From positions 1-62,058 of the forward strand of contig NZ_JAIBHJ010000025.1 of NCBI RefSeq assembly GCF_021278025.1: a stretch of 62,058 bases of DNA, in the 5' to 3' direction. The notes under the pieces were generated by a model. The model was not told where the DNA came from. It saw only the letters and a program-made list of their open reading frames with translations, and did not search any database. This document shows positions 19,508 through 29,756 of the stretch, piece after piece; positions within the stretch are counted from its first letter, which is position 1, and each line of letters opens with the position of its first letter. Origin of the DNA: Motilimonas sp. E26. Lineage in GTDB: Bacteria; Pseudomonadota; Gammaproteobacteria; Enterobacterales; CBDFNC01. The position numbers and the translations under genes were made by a program.

Positions 19508-19861
19508 TTAGTAATCAAAATTTTCTTCTACTGCCTTTGCTGCGTCAGAGGTAAAGCTCTGGCCTGAGTGTGCGCATTCAAGTACTTTTTTCACTGCGAT
19601 TAAAGTTGTCCCGTCTGCTTGAAATACTGATTCTCCGGCTTTTTCTATGGTGCTTTTTTGCATTTTATCCATTGATTTATATTCTGATTGATATTGGTAG
19701 CGACCTATATAGGGTTCATTATCAGCCAAGATCATAGCGCAGCGGTATTCTTGTAATGGCTTTTGCACTTGCGCTTGCGCTTGGCTCAGCAGTAGGCTTG
19801 ATACTAAGAGCACTCCAATGCGATGACGGTAGTGTTTAGGGTTATTTTTTCCAGCAATCAT
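19508..19861 (-). CDS. TapY2-like small secreted protein, copy B
   Basis: Last gene of pilin operon B, 117 residues. The signal peptide ([16 protein letters not shown]) is followed by a small two-cysteine domain: [19 protein letters not shown] aligns with the copy A segment [17 protein letters not shown], and [12 protein letters not shown] aligns with [11 protein letters not shown]. It overlaps pilE copy B by 20 bp, as in operon A. Function is unknown; position suggests a periplasmic helper of minor-pilin assembly. Confidence 0.72.
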   Translation of the reverse strand: MIAGKNNPKHYRHRIGVLLVSSLLLSQAQAQVQKPLQEYRCAMILADNEPYIGRYQYQSEYKSMDKMQKSTIEKAGESVFQADGTTLIAVKKVLECAHSGQSFTSDAAKAVEENFDY

Positions 19862-20261
19862 TCGATGTCGCCCCTTTTTGTTGCTGATAATTAAGCGTGA
19901 ACGTTAAACACGCCGTATCTTTTAATTGCTGGCCGATGGCTTTTGCCGTTACAGTAAAATCAATTTCGCGGTTTGTTGAACTTACCTTGATGTTAAATCG
20001 GCCATTTTCGGTCGAGATGCTACTACTGGAGTAGCCTAGCTGATCTAAACTGGCTGCATAACGATTATGATCGAGATAGTATTGTTCCTGTAAATTGGCT
20101 ATTTCAGTCAACTCTGTAGTTGCTTGAGATCGGCTGCTAGTGAGTACATACTGCATATAACTTGGGTAGGCTATAGCAGCCAATATGCCGACTATTGCTA
20201 TTGTGATCATAATTTCAATAAGGGTAAAAGCTTGCTGGTTTTTCACGTATTCGCCCCTCAT
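19842..20261 (-). CDS. pilE: Type IV minor pilin PilE, copy B
   Basis: PilE-type pilin of 139 residues. The prepilin motif is [23 protein letters not shown] (Ala at -1 instead of the usual Gly), then YPSYMQY and the C-terminal cysteine pair (DTACLTF, NDCWKK). The ATG at 20261 has GAGGA six bases upstream and overlaps the pilY1 stop by one base. A GTG at 20246 is a possible alternative. The N-terminal half is nearly identical to copy A. Confidence 0.88.
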   Translation of the reverse strand: MRGEYVKNQQAFTLIEIMITIAIVGILAAIAYPSYMQYVLTSSRSQATTELTEIANLQEQYYLDHNRYAASLDQLGYSSSSISTENGRFNIKVSSTNREIDFTVTAKAIGQQLKDTACLTFTLNYQQQKGATSNDCWKK

Positions 20262-23200
20262 TATAATTCCTCAAAGTAGCTGTAGATCCGGTTTGGTTTC
20301 ATGTTGGCATCGGTTGATTGGGTGCCAGTGTTCACTTCTTGCTCTTCAGTGCCGTTGTTGGGATCTTCTGGGATCACTACTGATATTTGTTCGCCCTGGC
20401 CGACGCCAAGAAGACGAATGACTGATTGCCCCTGCTCATCTTCACCAGAATGCGCCACAATGGTATCAGGAACCTGGTTACCAATTTCTTTTTCACGCCA
20501 AGTTTGAGTATTGGTGCCATCAAATAGATTAACGGCATAGAGCTTGCCTAGACCAAGATCACCAATACCACATTGTAAGTTTGCAGTGGCATTAGGGGAA
20601 AAAGAGGTAAAGTATACTGTGCCAGCGAGTACTAAGGGGCCCCCCAGCGACTTTTCACCTTTGCCTTTGAATTGATAGCGCCAGCCGGAATTGCTGCTTA
20701 AAGTGGCGCGAGACAGCATTAAGTCAGTACTACTTTCAATCGGGTTATTAGTGATATCGAACAGATCGCCAAATTTAATGGGGGTTGGCTTTTCCACGCC
20801 GTTACTGCCAAAAGTAGTGGGTAAAATATGAGTATCTTTAATCATCACGAACGTATCTTGATTACTGATGTCAGAGGCGGGTTTGGCGCGATTGCCTGTG
20901 CCAACCAGCACCATATCAACGGCTTGATCGTAAACTTGATAGCTTTCATCTACTTTAATCACTTTTTGGATCAAGCTACGAGCAATGGTGGGTGGGGTGA
21001 AAATACGGCGATCACCTGTGCTTGTGGCATCACTGAGTTTTGCTAGCTTGATGGTACTCCAAGCCGACGGTGAGTCGCCTTTTAAGTCGATACGCCAAAG
21101 GTTGCCACCAGTATCACCTGCATACAGGCGATCAATAATGCCATCGCTATTGCTGTCTAGAGTTGCTATTTCACTCGGAATACTGTGCTGCATACAGTGC
21201 GCATCAGTGGCGCTGCAAGTCGTATTATTCGACCAGATCAACTCTCCTGTTTTAGCATTGACAATAAAAATGCCGCGCCCTTCAGTATCTAAGCAGTTGT
21301 CGCCTCCACTACAATTATCTTTATTGACGTCGTAACCGGCGCCAAAAATAAATACAGGGATTGTATCACCAGAAACATTAAGCCAACCGGATTTTGGTTT
21401 TGACCAAGTTTGTCCCAGTTCACTAAATGAGCTATCTGATTTGCTTTTTTCCCAAAGTAGTTTTGGTGAGGTTGGCGTCGTAATATCAAAGGCATAGTAG
21501 CTTTTACCACCACGGCGCATGCCCATTACAGCAATCAATTGCTTTGTGGAGCCTTGGGTCACGTCAAATACTGTTGCTGTGCCATCCATGCCATAAGGGT
21601 GGCTCGCTGCATCTTTGTCATTGATTAATCCTAAGCCATGACTGAGTAATTCAGCAGGAATAAAGGCCCAGTCTTCTGTGACAGTTTGGCCTTCATCATG
21701 GAAAAAATGGACAAAGCCAGCATTGGTGCCAACCATTAATCGAGTGGAGTCGTTACCACTTGGGTAAACAATGGCGGTGGGTTTTGAGTGCAGTGGATCG
21801 GCAAAGATATCGGTGCGGTAGTCGGCAATGTTATTATTACCATTGGCGTCATTGATATCGTAGCCTAATAGCCAATTTAAGTGTTCATCAAGATTGGTGA
21901 CATCTATCCCTAGCTCAACAGCTAGGTCACTATCTGTGGCGACATTAAAATATGTTTTAATGTTTTGCTTGTTTAGCGTAACCAAGGCACCTTGAATATT
22001 GGTGAAAATTTTACGGCTAGTTTGTTTAGCTATTGCTGCGGCTACACCTCCTTGGCTGACAGAGTTACCATCATTTACGCCGCCCCAACCAGTTGATGCA
22101 TTTTCACTGATGTAACCATTGGCCGAAATAGCGGGTAAATTGTTGGCGTCGCGTAAAATTCCTTTTTTATCAATAGTGAGTTTTTTAATGTTGCCACGCC
22201 AGCGCTGTTTTTTACTTGGCATAAACATTGAGTAATACACGTTGTTTTGATGTTGGGTGCGATCAAAGCTAGTGGCTGAAACAGCAGGTGCGTTAAAACT
22301 AGAGGATTGGTCGAGAATTTTAATGATCGTTTCTTGAAAAGCTTGTTGTAGCGCTTTTGCATCGGTGGCGGGGTAGTACTCGCCGCCACCTTGAGTGGCG
22401 GTTTCTAACAATAAAACACCGGCTTTTGTTGTTGCGGCTTCACCAAAGCCAATAGTGAAAGTGGACACTGTTTGGGTGCCAGCTTTATCGCTATTAATGT
22501 CTTTTGTGTTGAGATGTTTTGCTAGTGTTGGCAAGTAGCTCGAGTACCAATCTTTAGCACCGGTTAAACTAGCAATTAAACTGTCGGCCATTTTATCTTG
22601 AGTCGGCTGACCGTCGGTCATCAGGATTACGTAAGCCTTATCTTGACAGGTTTTGTAAGGCGATTTATAAGTGCCTTCTGGCGCTTCTGCATTGGTATCT
22701 CTGGGCGGCTTATTAGCCAAATAATATCCACCGTAGTCAGCATCATCATCACCAAAGTAAACACCTGTTCCAGAAAAATAGCGATAGACTTCATAGAGTG
22801 ATTCACATAACGGCGTGTTACCTTTGGCTTCTTGGTTATTAATGACGCTACTAAAATCCAGTCGATCTTGAGTGCTCATATCTTTAATGGCGCGAACCAC
22901 ACGGCCACCGTTGCGGGTACCATCACTGTCATTGTAGTTAAATACCGTTAAACCAAAGTTAACCGAAGGTGTTGATTTGACCAAATCGGAAATCGCATCT
23001 TGAGCAATACTTAAGCGACTTTTCTTAACTGTATCGGGTTGATGATACCAAGCGAGGTATTTCTCGGTATAAAGGGTAATACCATCTGAACCGATAAATA
23101 CACTACTCCCTTTTGTTGCTTGGTAGCCCGTTTTCGTGCCATTTATAGGGTATCCGTCAACTTGAGAGCCTGGATTTTGTAGTAAATCCTTGTCTGCATC

Positions 23201-23641
23201 TTCGCGACAATCAAAATATACCCCTCTACTTTTTTTGAGAGTCAGCCAAGTTTGGCTTTTACTACTCCATCTCCTCAAGTTGCCTGTATATTTACCATTA
23301 TCTATCAATGGGTTAATTGATGATTGGCAGTTGTTTTCACTCATGTTGAATTGATTGCTACTGGTTACGTCAGGTACCGGTTGTCCGGCCGCGCCCCAAT
23401 AGATTTTTTGTTGTCCCGATTCGCCATAATCTTTATTGGGATCAAATGCTTCTTTAGTGAGCATTTCTGAGTCACGCATGCTACCCGAGTTATCGAAGAT
23501 GATCATAACTTGCGGGCGAAGGCCTTTTTGCGCAGAAATATCGGCAATATATAACTCTGTATCATCTGCGAGCGCATTAGTGCAGAGCAAAGCAGTAAAG
23601 GGTAGTAAGAATTTGAATCTGTACATTAGTATCCTTTCCAT
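20261..23641 (-). CDS. pilY1: PilY1 tip adhesin, copy B
   Basis: Second PilY1, 1,126 residues. It has a signal peptide ([14 protein letters not shown]), a von Willebrand A domain with DNSGSM and [11 protein letters not shown], and a C-terminal PilY1 propeller with calcium loop [11 protein letters not shown] and GGNLWRIDL. It is collinear with copy A along the full length. Blocks such as [18 protein letters not shown] are identical, while the region at about 80-200 and short loops differ. That pattern suggests an old duplication with constraint or gene conversion in the core. It follows pilX by 80 bp and is translationally coupled to pilE. Confidence 0.95.
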   Translation of the reverse strand: MERILMYRFKFLLPFTALLCTNALADDTELYIADISAQKGLRPQVMIIFDNSGSMRDSEMLTKEAFDPNKDYGESGQQKIYWGAAGQPVPDVTSSNQFNMSENNCQSSINPLIDNGKYTGNLRRWSSKSQTWLTLKKSRGVYFDCREDADKDLLQNPGSQVDGYPINGTKTGYQATKGSSVFIGSDGITLYTEKYLAWYHQPDTVKKSRLSIAQDAISDLVKSTPSVNFGLTVFNYNDSDGTRNGGRVVRAIKDMSTQDRLDFSSVINNQEAKGNTPLCESLYEVYRYFSGTGVYFGDDDADYGGYYLANKPPRDTNAEAPEGTYKSPYKTCQDKAYVILMTDGQPTQDKMADSLIASLTGAKDWYSSYLPTLAKHLNTKDINSDKAGTQTVSTFTIGFGEAATTKAGVLLLETATQGGGEYYPATDAKALQQAFQETIIKILDQSSSFNAPAVSATSFDRTQHQNNVYYSMFMPSKKQRWRGNIKKLTIDKKGILRDANNLPAISANGYISENASTGWGGVNDGNSVSQGGVAAAIAKQTSRKIFTNIQGALVTLNKQNIKTYFNVATDSDLAVELGIDVTNLDEHLNWLLGYDINDANGNNNIADYRTDIFADPLHSKPTAIVYPSGNDSTRLMVGTNAGFVHFFHDEGQTVTEDWAFIPAELLSHGLGLINDKDAASHPYGMDGTATVFDVTQGSTKQLIAVMGMRRGGKSYYAFDITTPTSPKLLWEKSKSDSSFSELGQTWSKPKSGWLNVSGDTIPVFIFGAGYDVNKDNCSGGDNCLDTEGRGIFIVNAKTGELIWSNNTTCSATDAHCMQHSIPSEIATLDSNSDGIIDRLYAGDTGGNLWRIDLKGDSPSAWSTIKLAKLSDATSTGDRRIFTPPTIARSLIQKVIKVDESYQVYDQAVDMVLVGTGNRAKPASDISNQDTFVMIKDTHILPTTFGSNGVEKPTPIKFGDLFDITNNPIESSTDLMLSRATLSSNSGWRYQFKGKGEKSLGGPLVLAGTVYFTSFSPNATANLQCGIGDLGLGKLYAVNLFDGTNTQTWREKEIGNQVPDTIVAHSGEDEQGQSVIRLLGVGQGEQISVVIPEDPNNGTEEQEVNTGTQSTDANMKPNRIYSYFEEL

Positions 23642-23721
23642 GTTTTTTGGAAATTGAATTAATACGTCCTATGCGTGCCGCGGTAGTATCCGCATCACTT
23701 TCCCATCCTAGGAAGGCGTGT

Positions 23722-24177
23722 TTAGTTTTTAAGTGTTTTTTGTTCTATGCCTAAGCCAGCACTGTTATTTCCTAAGCGACCACTGCCCGTTTTAGCGCGG
23801 CCATAATCACGGTTTAATTTTGTGTGCAGATAGCGGCAAGCAAAAATGCCGTCAGAGCTTGGTCTACGGCTGCGTGCACAACTTGGTTGGTCTTGCACTT
23901 GTGCGACAGCTGAGCTAACGCCGCTAATGTGGGTTAAGGTGAATTGACTGCCTTTGATGGCGCTAGCAAATTGCAGTGCGCTATCATTTTTGGCTAGTAA
24001 CTCTTCAATTGCGCCTTCTAGCTGCTGATCCGCATCAATTTTTAATGCCGCGGCGCCTGCCATTTTTAAATCTAAGCTGGCATTTGCCATCAGTAAGGTT
24101 GTTAAAGCAGATAGTAAGGCCAGCATTAACATGCTAATAAAGAGTGAAATTCCTCGTTGAGTATGGGGGGTTCTCAT
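23722..24177 (-). CDS. pilX: PilX minor pilin, copy B
   Basis: Minor pilin of 151 residues opening MRTPHTQRGISLFISMLMLA, followed by ASLDLKMAGAAALKIDADQQ, which is almost the same as copy A. Cysteines in DQPSCARS and FACRYL and the C-terminal YGRAKTGSG segment are shared with copy A. It starts 3 bp after the pilW stop. Confidence 0.9.
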   Translation of the reverse strand: MRTPHTQRGISLFISMLMLALLSALTTLLMANASLDLKMAGAAALKIDADQQLEGAIEELLAKNDSALQFASAIKGSQFTLTHISGVSSAVAQVQDQPSCARSRRPSSDGIFACRYLHTKLNRDYGRAKTGSGRLGNNSAGLGIEQKTLKN

Positions 24178-24180
24178 AGC

Positions 24181-25188
24181 TTAAATTCCTTGGCTTAACC
24201 ATACTGGATTATTAAATGTTACTGAAGTTGAAACTAATAGACGGCGATAATTGTCATTTACCTGAACGGTTTTATCTCCCAGTTGGTAGCTGTTGTTATT
24301 TTTATAACCGTGGCTTTGGTCGAGCGCTCTAACCAATACAAACACTTGGGCGCCAATCACCTTATCATTAGGTTGTGCATTGGTTTGAAAGCTGGTCTTA
24401 CCGGTTGCATTCTCAACGATGTATTGAATCTGCATGTTTTCTATGCCTGATAATAAGACGGGCTCCAATGTCATGCCTGATGTATTTAAAGTTAGCCTGC
24501 GTAAATTAGGTGTATTGGTTGAAAGTTGACGATCTAGGTAATAAACATGATGTAGAAATTGCCAGGTTTCACTGTCGTTTAAGGTTGGCACTGAGGGGAT
24601 GGCAGCATTGCCTTTGAAAATCATAGCTTTAGTATTATTTGCTTGGAAGAAAAAGGGGGCTGTTGCGGTTGTTAAGCCGGCACTAGGTACAGATATTGAT
24701 TGGCCTAGTAAGCGTTTGATGCTTATTACATCGGTTTCCTTAGTCAGCTGTGTATTGGCGTCATTGTCAATGAGACAATGCATATAGCTTAAACTGCTAT
24801 TAGCTGGCAGCTCGAATGACCAAAACTGACGATACTGCACACTACTTTTCGGAAAGGAACCATTACCTAAATCATCAAGGCAATCTTTGCTACTTGCTAA
24901 ATTGGGCACGATTACTTCGTTGCTTTTTACCGCATTGTAACGTGTTACAAGGTTAGCTGTGGCCAATCCCCAAAAGCCAACTTGGCGTAGATCTTGGGTT
25001 AATAATTGCAGTGCTACTCTGCCGGTTTCTTGTAGCTCACCCATTTGGTTGGTACTTTGAGCGCCGACTCTTGAGTTTATGAATACTGCAGAGAGGCCTG
25101 CGATCAGAAATAGTCCAATAGTGATAGCTATCATCCATTCAATTAAACCGTAACCAGCTTGATGTTTTTGAGTCGGGGAGTTATGCAT
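24181..25188 (-). CDS. pilW: PilW minor pilin, copy B
   Basis: Minor pilin of 335 residues with leader AG|YGLIEWMIAITIGLFLIAGL. The Tyr at +1 is less usual than Phe. The PilW core contains GELQETGRVALQLLTQDLRQ, and cysteines in KDCLDD and YMHCLID match copy A. It overlaps the end of pilV by 8 bp, the same coupling as in operon A. Confidence 0.91.
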   Translation of the reverse strand: MHNSPTQKHQAGYGLIEWMIAITIGLFLIAGLSAVFINSRVGAQSTNQMGELQETGRVALQLLTQDLRQVGFWGLATANLVTRYNAVKSNEVIVPNLASSKDCLDDLGNGSFPKSSVQYRQFWSFELPANSSLSYMHCLIDNDANTQLTKETDVISIKRLLGQSISVPSAGLTTATAPFFFQANNTKAMIFKGNAAIPSVPTLNDSETWQFLHHVYYLDRQLSTNTPNLRRLTLNTSGMTLEPVLLSGIENMQIQYIVENATGKTSFQTNAQPNDKVIGAQVFVLVRALDQSHGYKNNNSYQLGDKTVQVNDNYRRLLVSTSVTFNNPVWLSQGI

Positions 25189-25765
25189 CTTTTACTAGTG
25201 TCCGTAGTATTAGTTGACGACGCTCATTACTGGATGTGCCACATTTTTTCTCAAAGTTGTTGCTGTCAGTGGCGCCATCAATAAGCGATTGTCTACCAGT
25301 CCAACTGATCACAATAAGTACTTTGCCGTTGTTGGTGTCGTAATCAATACAGGCGTCTGCTTGTTTGAGGCCACCAATGGCACGAGTGTCTTGAACGACT
25401 TGTTGCCCTTGTAGTAATGCAGCCCAGTGTAAGAGATCTTTCTCTCGCTGCTGAGCTTGCCCACAAGCGGAACATCTTGGGGTTACGATTGATAGAGCTG
25501 AGGTTACCACGCTATCAACAGCGTATTGCTCTGGGGAAGAAATTAACTCTTGGCGATTAAGGCGTAGGCGCTCTGCGATATCCATGGCGATGAAGCTAGC
25601 GAGTGTTCGTTGATTGGATTCATAGGCAGATTTTTTGGCTATGCCTTGAGAGGCCGCCACGCCAAGCAAACCAGTGGTGAGCACGAATAAAGTGATCATG
25701 GTTTCGATTAAGCTAAACCCCTTTTGGGACTTAGTTTGATGTCGGCAGAGGATCATATGGCTCAT
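25181..25765 (-). CDS. pilV: PilV minor pilin, copy B (first gene of operon B)
   Basis: Minor pilin of 194 residues with prepilin motif KG|FSLIETMITLFVLTTGLLGVA, then AKKSAYESNQRTLASFIAMD as in copy A. Cysteines at RCSACG, ADACIDY and EKKCGTS are shared with copy A. The ATG at 25765 has a weak AGGT ribosome site; an inner ATG at 25756 is possible. Confidence 0.9.
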   Translation of the reverse strand: MSHMILCRHQTKSQKGFSLIETMITLFVLTTGLLGVAASQGIAKKSAYESNQRTLASFIAMDIAERLRLNRQELISSPEQYAVDSVVTSALSIVTPRCSACGQAQQREKDLLHWAALLQGQQVVQDTRAIGGLKQADACIDYDTNNGKVLIVISWTGRQSLIDGATDSNNFEKKCGTSSNERRQLILRTLVKDA

Positions 25766-26347
25766 GTTGAGTTACCTACGACTAAAAATTTAACAAATGA
25801 ATGAGCGTTCCGCTGCTCGACAAAATCGTCAATTCTTAGCAATCCTTGCTGCGATGTTTTATATCAATAAAAAATTAATAGTTAAAGGAGTATTTTTAAA
25901 GTGAGTAAACCAACTAACTAATCTGCTTTTTTGGTTTTTTTTAGCATTTTAATCTGCCTAATGCGTTATTATTAGAAAGCGGTTTTTTTAATCCGTTTAG
26001 GCGGGAAAGGCTTGATTGATAGCGCTATCACTAAATGAAAGGGCTATTTTAAATAGCGTATTAGGTAGTCCTTATTTTACAAGATTGTTACATAAATTCA
26101 TGCTATTCAGTATTTTATGCTGTTTCAATTGGAGAGATATAATTGAGAAGAACGTCTTTTTAATGACTGTTTTGTGAATATTGTGATCTTACTCATCATC
26201 ACTTTCATCTTGTTTTCGTTTCTGTTTAGAGCAATTAAAAATAATGATAGTTAAAAAACAGAAGGGTAGGATTGATACCGTTAAATTTAGGCCATAAAAA
26301 AGGTGGCTAAAGCCACCTTTTCTGAGTCAAAACGCTCGTTGTCAAAC
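25766..26347. other. Gene-poor 580-bp region upstream of pilin operon B
   Basis: AT-rich stretch between two minus-strand units. It should hold the promoter of pilin operon B at its left side and it holds the serA terminator at its right side. An AAAGGAG followed by a GTG opens only a six-codon frame, which I do not call a gene. Nothing else was recognised. Confidence 0.5.
26298..26321 (-). terminator. Rho-independent terminator of serA
   Basis: A perfect 10-bp stem (AAAAGGTGGC/GCCACCTTTT) with a 4-base loop is followed by a T run on the minus strand, 27 bp after the serA stop. It would also work on the plus strand. Confidence 0.85.
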
Positions 26348-27577
26348 TTAGTGTAATACGCGAGCACGTAGTGTGCCTTTAATATTTTTAAGTTTATCAA
26401 GCGCGCCTTCACGATCATCACTCGCAACATCGATGACTACGTAACCAATGTTCTCGTTAGTTTGTAGATATTGACCAACGATATTAATACCTTCATCAGA
26501 GAAAGCTTGGTTAATTTGGATCATGATGCCAGGAATGTTCTCATGGATATGCAGTAAACGGCTAGTTTTAACGTGCTCTGGTAGCGAAACTTCAGGGAAG
26601 TTAACTGCAGACAGTGTTGAGCCGTTATCGGAGTATTTCACTAATTTACCAGCAACTTCGTAACCTATGTTCTCTTGTGCTTCCTGTGTACTACCACCAA
26701 TGTGCGGGGTTAGGATCACGTTGTCAAAACCGCGAAGAGGCGATACAAACTCGTCGTTATTTGATTTAGGCTCAACTGGGAACACGTCGATCGCAGCACC
26801 GAATAGCTTATCTGTTTTCAACGTTTCAACTAGTGCGTCAATATCAACTACGGTACCACGAGATGCATTGATTAAGATTGAGCCTTGCTTCATTTGTGAC
26901 AGCTCGGTCGCGCCGAACATGAGTTTCGTCGATGCCGTTTCTGGTACATGCAAGCTAACAATATCAGACATAGCTAGCAGCTCTGGTAGGCTGGCAACTT
27001 GGGTTGCATTACCGAGCGATAGTTTATTTTCGATGTCGTAGTAGAAAACGTTAAAGCCAAGGTTTTCAGCTAGAATACTTAGCTGTGTACCTATGTGACC
27101 GTAACCAATAATGCCCAGTTTTTTGCCACGCGCTTCGTACGAATTATCAGCAGACTTTAGCCATTCGCCTCGATGTGCTTTGGCATTTTTCTCTGGAATA
27201 CCACGAAGTAGCATTAAAATTTGGCCTAACACCATTTCAGCTACGCTGCGTGTATTTGAAAATGGCGCGTTAAAAACAGGAATACCTTTGATTTGCGCGG
27301 CTTTTAAGTCAACTTGGTTAGTTCCAATACAGAAACAACCGATAGCAACAAGCTTTTCAGCTGCGTTGATCACGTCTTCTGTTAAGTTTGAACGAGAACG
27401 AATGCCAACGAAATGAACGTCTTTGATCTTTTCTTTCAGATCTTCTTCGCTTAAGGAGGTTTTTAACGCTTCAATGTTAGTGTAACCCGCCGCTCTAAAT
27501 GTTTCTTCAGCGCTGCTATGTAGTCCTTCTAACAGAAGAATTTTGATTTTTTCCTTGCCTAATGAAAAGGTGGTCAT
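26348..27577 (-). CDS. serA: D-3-phosphoglycerate dehydrogenase
   Basis: First enzyme of serine synthesis, oxidising 3-phosphoglycerate to 3-phosphohydroxypyruvate with NAD+. It has 409 residues, the size of E. coli SerA. The nucleotide-binding motif GIIGYGHIG is at about 155-163. The catalytic Arg (NASRGTVVD), Glu (VFPVEP) and His (LTPHIGGST) segments are present, and a C-terminal ACT domain (about 335-409, containing ENIGYVVIDV) would give feedback inhibition by serine. It lies next to rpiA as in many gammaproteobacteria. Confidence 0.96.
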   Translation of the reverse strand: MTTFSLGKEKIKILLLEGLHSSAEETFRAAGYTNIEALKTSLSEEDLKEKIKDVHFVGIRSRSNLTEDVINAAEKLVAIGCFCIGTNQVDLKAAQIKGIPVFNAPFSNTRSVAEMVLGQILMLLRGIPEKNAKAHRGEWLKSADNSYEARGKKLGIIGYGHIGTQLSILAENLGFNVFYYDIENKLSLGNATQVASLPELLAMSDIVSLHVPETASTKLMFGATELSQMKQGSILINASRGTVVDIDALVETLKTDKLFGAAIDVFPVEPKSNNDEFVSPLRGFDNVILTPHIGGSTQEAQENIGYEVAGKLVKYSDNGSTLSAVNFPEVSLPEHVKTSRLLHIHENIPGIMIQINQAFSDEGINIVGQYLQTNENIGYVVIDVASDDREGALDKLKNIKGTLRARVLH

Positions 27578-27706
27578 GCTACTTCCCTCGAACCCAAATG
27601 TGTCAATTGCTCAAATTTTGTCAATCTTGACAAGATACAATTATTTTAGAAAATTTACTACAAAAAACCCATATGTGGCGCGTTAACACCACTTTTTTTG
27701 ATCTAA

Positions 27707-28360
27707 TTATAACGTTTTAACGCCATCAGGGCTGCCAACCAGCACTACATCTGCACCTCGTTGGGCAAACAGGCCATTGGTCACAACGCCAACAATGTTG
27801 TTAATTTGTTGTTCTAGCTTGATCGGGTCTAGAATTTTTACATTATGCAGGTCAATGATAACGTTACCGTTATCGGTGATTACGCCTTCTCGGTATACGG
27901 GATCGCCGCCCAGCTTAACCAATTCGCGTGCTACATAACTGCGCGCCATTGGAATCACTTCCACTGGCAATGGAAAATCACCTAATACATCAACGTGTTT
28001 AGTGTTATCTACAATGCAAATAAACTTGTCAGCTACCGCTGCCACGATTTTTTCACGGGTTAATGCCGCACCGCCGCCTTTAATCATGTAGTTGTGGGCA
28101 TTTATTTCATCGGCACCATCTACATAGATGCTCAGGTCGCTCACGTTATTTAGGTCAAATACTTCAATACCTAATGCTTTTAAGCGTTCAGTTGAGGCTT
28201 CAGAGCTGGATACTGCGCCTTTTATGTCATGTTTTATCGTACCTAGGGCATCGATAAAATGATTCACGGTAGAGCCTGTACCAACACCAACAATAGAGCC
28301 TTCCTCGACGTATTTTAGTGCAGCCCAACCAGCGGCTTTTTTCATTTCATCTTGTGTCAT
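27707..28360 (-). CDS. rpiA: Ribose-5-phosphate isomerase A
   Basis: Pentose-phosphate enzyme interconverting ribose 5-phosphate and ribulose 5-phosphate. It has 217 residues, normal for RpiA. Phosphate-binding GVGTGSTV (about 21-28), YVDGADEI, and [12 protein letters not shown], which carries the catalytic-loop residues, are all present. It lies between ygfA and serA on the same strand, as in E. coli relatives. Confidence 0.96.
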   Translation of the reverse strand: MTQDEMKKAAGWAALKYVEEGSIVGVGTGSTVNHFIDALGTIKHDIKGAVSSSEASTERLKALGIEVFDLNNVSDLSIYVDGADEINAHNYMIKGGGAALTREKIVAAVADKFICIVDNTKHVDVLGDFPLPVEVIPMARSYVARELVKLGGDPVYREGVITDNGNVIIDLHNVKILDPIKLEQQINNIVGVVTNGLFAQRGADVVLVGSPDGVKTL

Positions 28361-28396
28361 GCTTATGCTCCGAGAGTACGCTAAAAGAAGCGCGGA

Positions 28397-29011
28397 TTAT
28401 AGCGTATCATCAGGTTTAAAAACACTCCCCCAAGACCAGATTTTACTGGGGGTGATGACTTCCGGTAGAGGAATGTCCCATGCTTCAATTGGGAGTTTAG
28501 GTAAGCATTGTAGGTCGTGTGCCAAGCCGATGGTGTAAGGTGATGTGCCGATATTGTTTAAGCTTGCTAAGGTACGGTCGTAAAAACCGCCGCCCATACC
28601 AAGTCGATTACCAAAATGGTCAAACGCCACAAGGGGGGTGAAGATAACATCAAGCTGCTCAATGCTAGTTTTCTGGTTAGAATGAAGGCAAGGCTCAGCA
28701 ATACCAAACTTGTTAGTTTGCATTGGGCTATTAGCGTGGTAGTGCAAAAACAACAGGTGGCCTTCATTGATTGGATCAAGTACCGGCAAATATGTTTTGA
28801 TGCCTTGTTGCCAGCACCATTCTATTAATGGCTGTGGACAAAGTTCACCGTCGTTAGCCAGATAAAGGGCGACCTTTTTGGCTTGGTTTAGTTTGGGGTG
28901 CTGAGTTAATTGTTGCTTGAGCTGATGACTGTAATCATGTTGTTGCTGGTGGCTAAGTTGACGCCTAAGTTGGCGAACATCTTGTCTAATTTGATGACGG
29001 GTTTTCTGCAT
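28397..29011 (-). CDS. ygfA: 5-formyltetrahydrofolate cyclo-ligase
   Basis: Converts 5-formyltetrahydrofolate to 5,10-methenyltetrahydrofolate with ATP. The frame is open to 29047, but the upstream part runs towards the 6S RNA gene and the ATG at 29011 gives the expected N-terminus MQKTRHQIRQDVRQ (204 residues). The conserved GNRLGMGGGFYDR motif and the TPLVAFD segment are present. It follows the 6S RNA gene as in E. coli, where both are cotranscribed. Confidence 0.93.
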   Translation of the reverse strand: MQKTRHQIRQDVRQLRRQLSHQQQHDYSHQLKQQLTQHPKLNQAKKVALYLANDGELCPQPLIEWCWQQGIKTYLPVLDPINEGHLLFLHYHANSPMQTNKFGIAEPCLHSNQKTSIEQLDVIFTPLVAFDHFGNRLGMGGGFYDRTLASLNNIGTSPYTIGLAHDLQCLPKLPIEAWDIPLPEVITPSKIWSWGSVFKPDDTL

Positions 29012-29071
29012 GACGAAAAGTCCGTATGGCCTGTTGCATAAGCCCATTGTATGTATGGGTCTATAAGTGGA

Positions 29072-29248
29072 GTACCCAGGGTGCCGTTACACGGTATAAG
29101 CCCTTGAACCCGACGGCTCAAGGTGGTGATTTTGTTATTACCGTAGGCTTCTCAGTACATGCTGAGCCTGCGCAATAGTAGCAAGCAAAATCCCCGGTGT
29201 TGTAATTATCGGCTCAGGGACGTCACCGTATTGACAAACACCCCAGGA
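29072..29248 (-). ncRNA. ssrS: 6S RNA
   Basis: Regulatory RNA that binds sigma70 RNA polymerase. It lies between zapA and ygfA, its conserved place. On the minus strand it carries known 6S segments: GTCCCTGAGCCGAT near the 5' end, GAGAAGCCT in the middle, and ACCTTGAG with GGTTCAAGGGCTTA towards the 3' end. The ends form a closing stem (CCTGGGGTG with CACCCTGGG). A TACAAT -10 box at 29255-29260 is at the right distance for a start near 29248. Ends are good to a few bases. Confidence 0.93.
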
Positions 29249-29254
29249 ATTAAA

Positions 29255-29260
29255 ATTGTA
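29255..29260 (-). promoter_or_regulatory. -10 box of the 6S RNA gene
   Basis: TACAAT on the minus strand, about 7 bases before the inferred 5' end of 6S RNA. No good -35 match was seen. Confidence 0.55.
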
Positions 29261-29274
29261 TTGTTGTGCGAGAC

Positions 29275-29592
29275 TTACTTCTCGTTAGAGCTGACGCCTT
29301 TTTCGATCAACGCATTTTCAATGGTACTTTGTAACATTTGAATACGCTGAGCCATGGTATCAGCATACTCATTGTTTTTCGCTTGTTCTAATTTTAGTTC
29401 ATGGCAAAAGTTTAATGCGGCCATGACTGCAAGTTGTTCACTTTTAGCTATTTTAGTGCGCTGTTTTAGGTCAGCAATTTTCTCATTCAATATTTCTGCT
29501 GCGCCAAGCAACGCATCTTCTTGTCCTTGGGGACAAGCCATTTTATAACATTTGCCTAAAATATTGATCTCGACAGCCGATTGGCTCATCAC
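29275..29592 (-). CDS. zapA: Cell division protein ZapA
   Basis: FtsZ-ring-associated protein that bundles FtsZ filaments. It has 105 residues, normal for ZapA. The N-terminal domain contains VEINILGKCYKMACP, and the long C-terminal coiled coil runs from about residue 50. Two adjacent ATGs open the frame, so the start is uncertain by one codon. Its place upstream of 6S RNA and ygfA supports the call. Confidence 0.93.
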   Translation of the reverse strand: MMSQSAVEINILGKCYKMACPQGQEDALLGAAEILNEKIADLKQRTKIAKSEQLAVMAALNFCHELKLEQAKNNEYADTMAQRIQMLQSTIENALIEKGVSSNEK

Positions 29593-29756
29593 TGAACTCC
29601 GAACACAAGAATTAACCGAACATCTGTTTCAGATGTCTAACTGCTGCGACTATAAAGGCCAACGGGTGAACTTTCAAGTCCTAGCTAGCGCCAACAGTAA
29701 GGCAATGTTAGGATTTAAGGTAATATATTAATTTTAATTGTGAGTTTAGGTTAACC

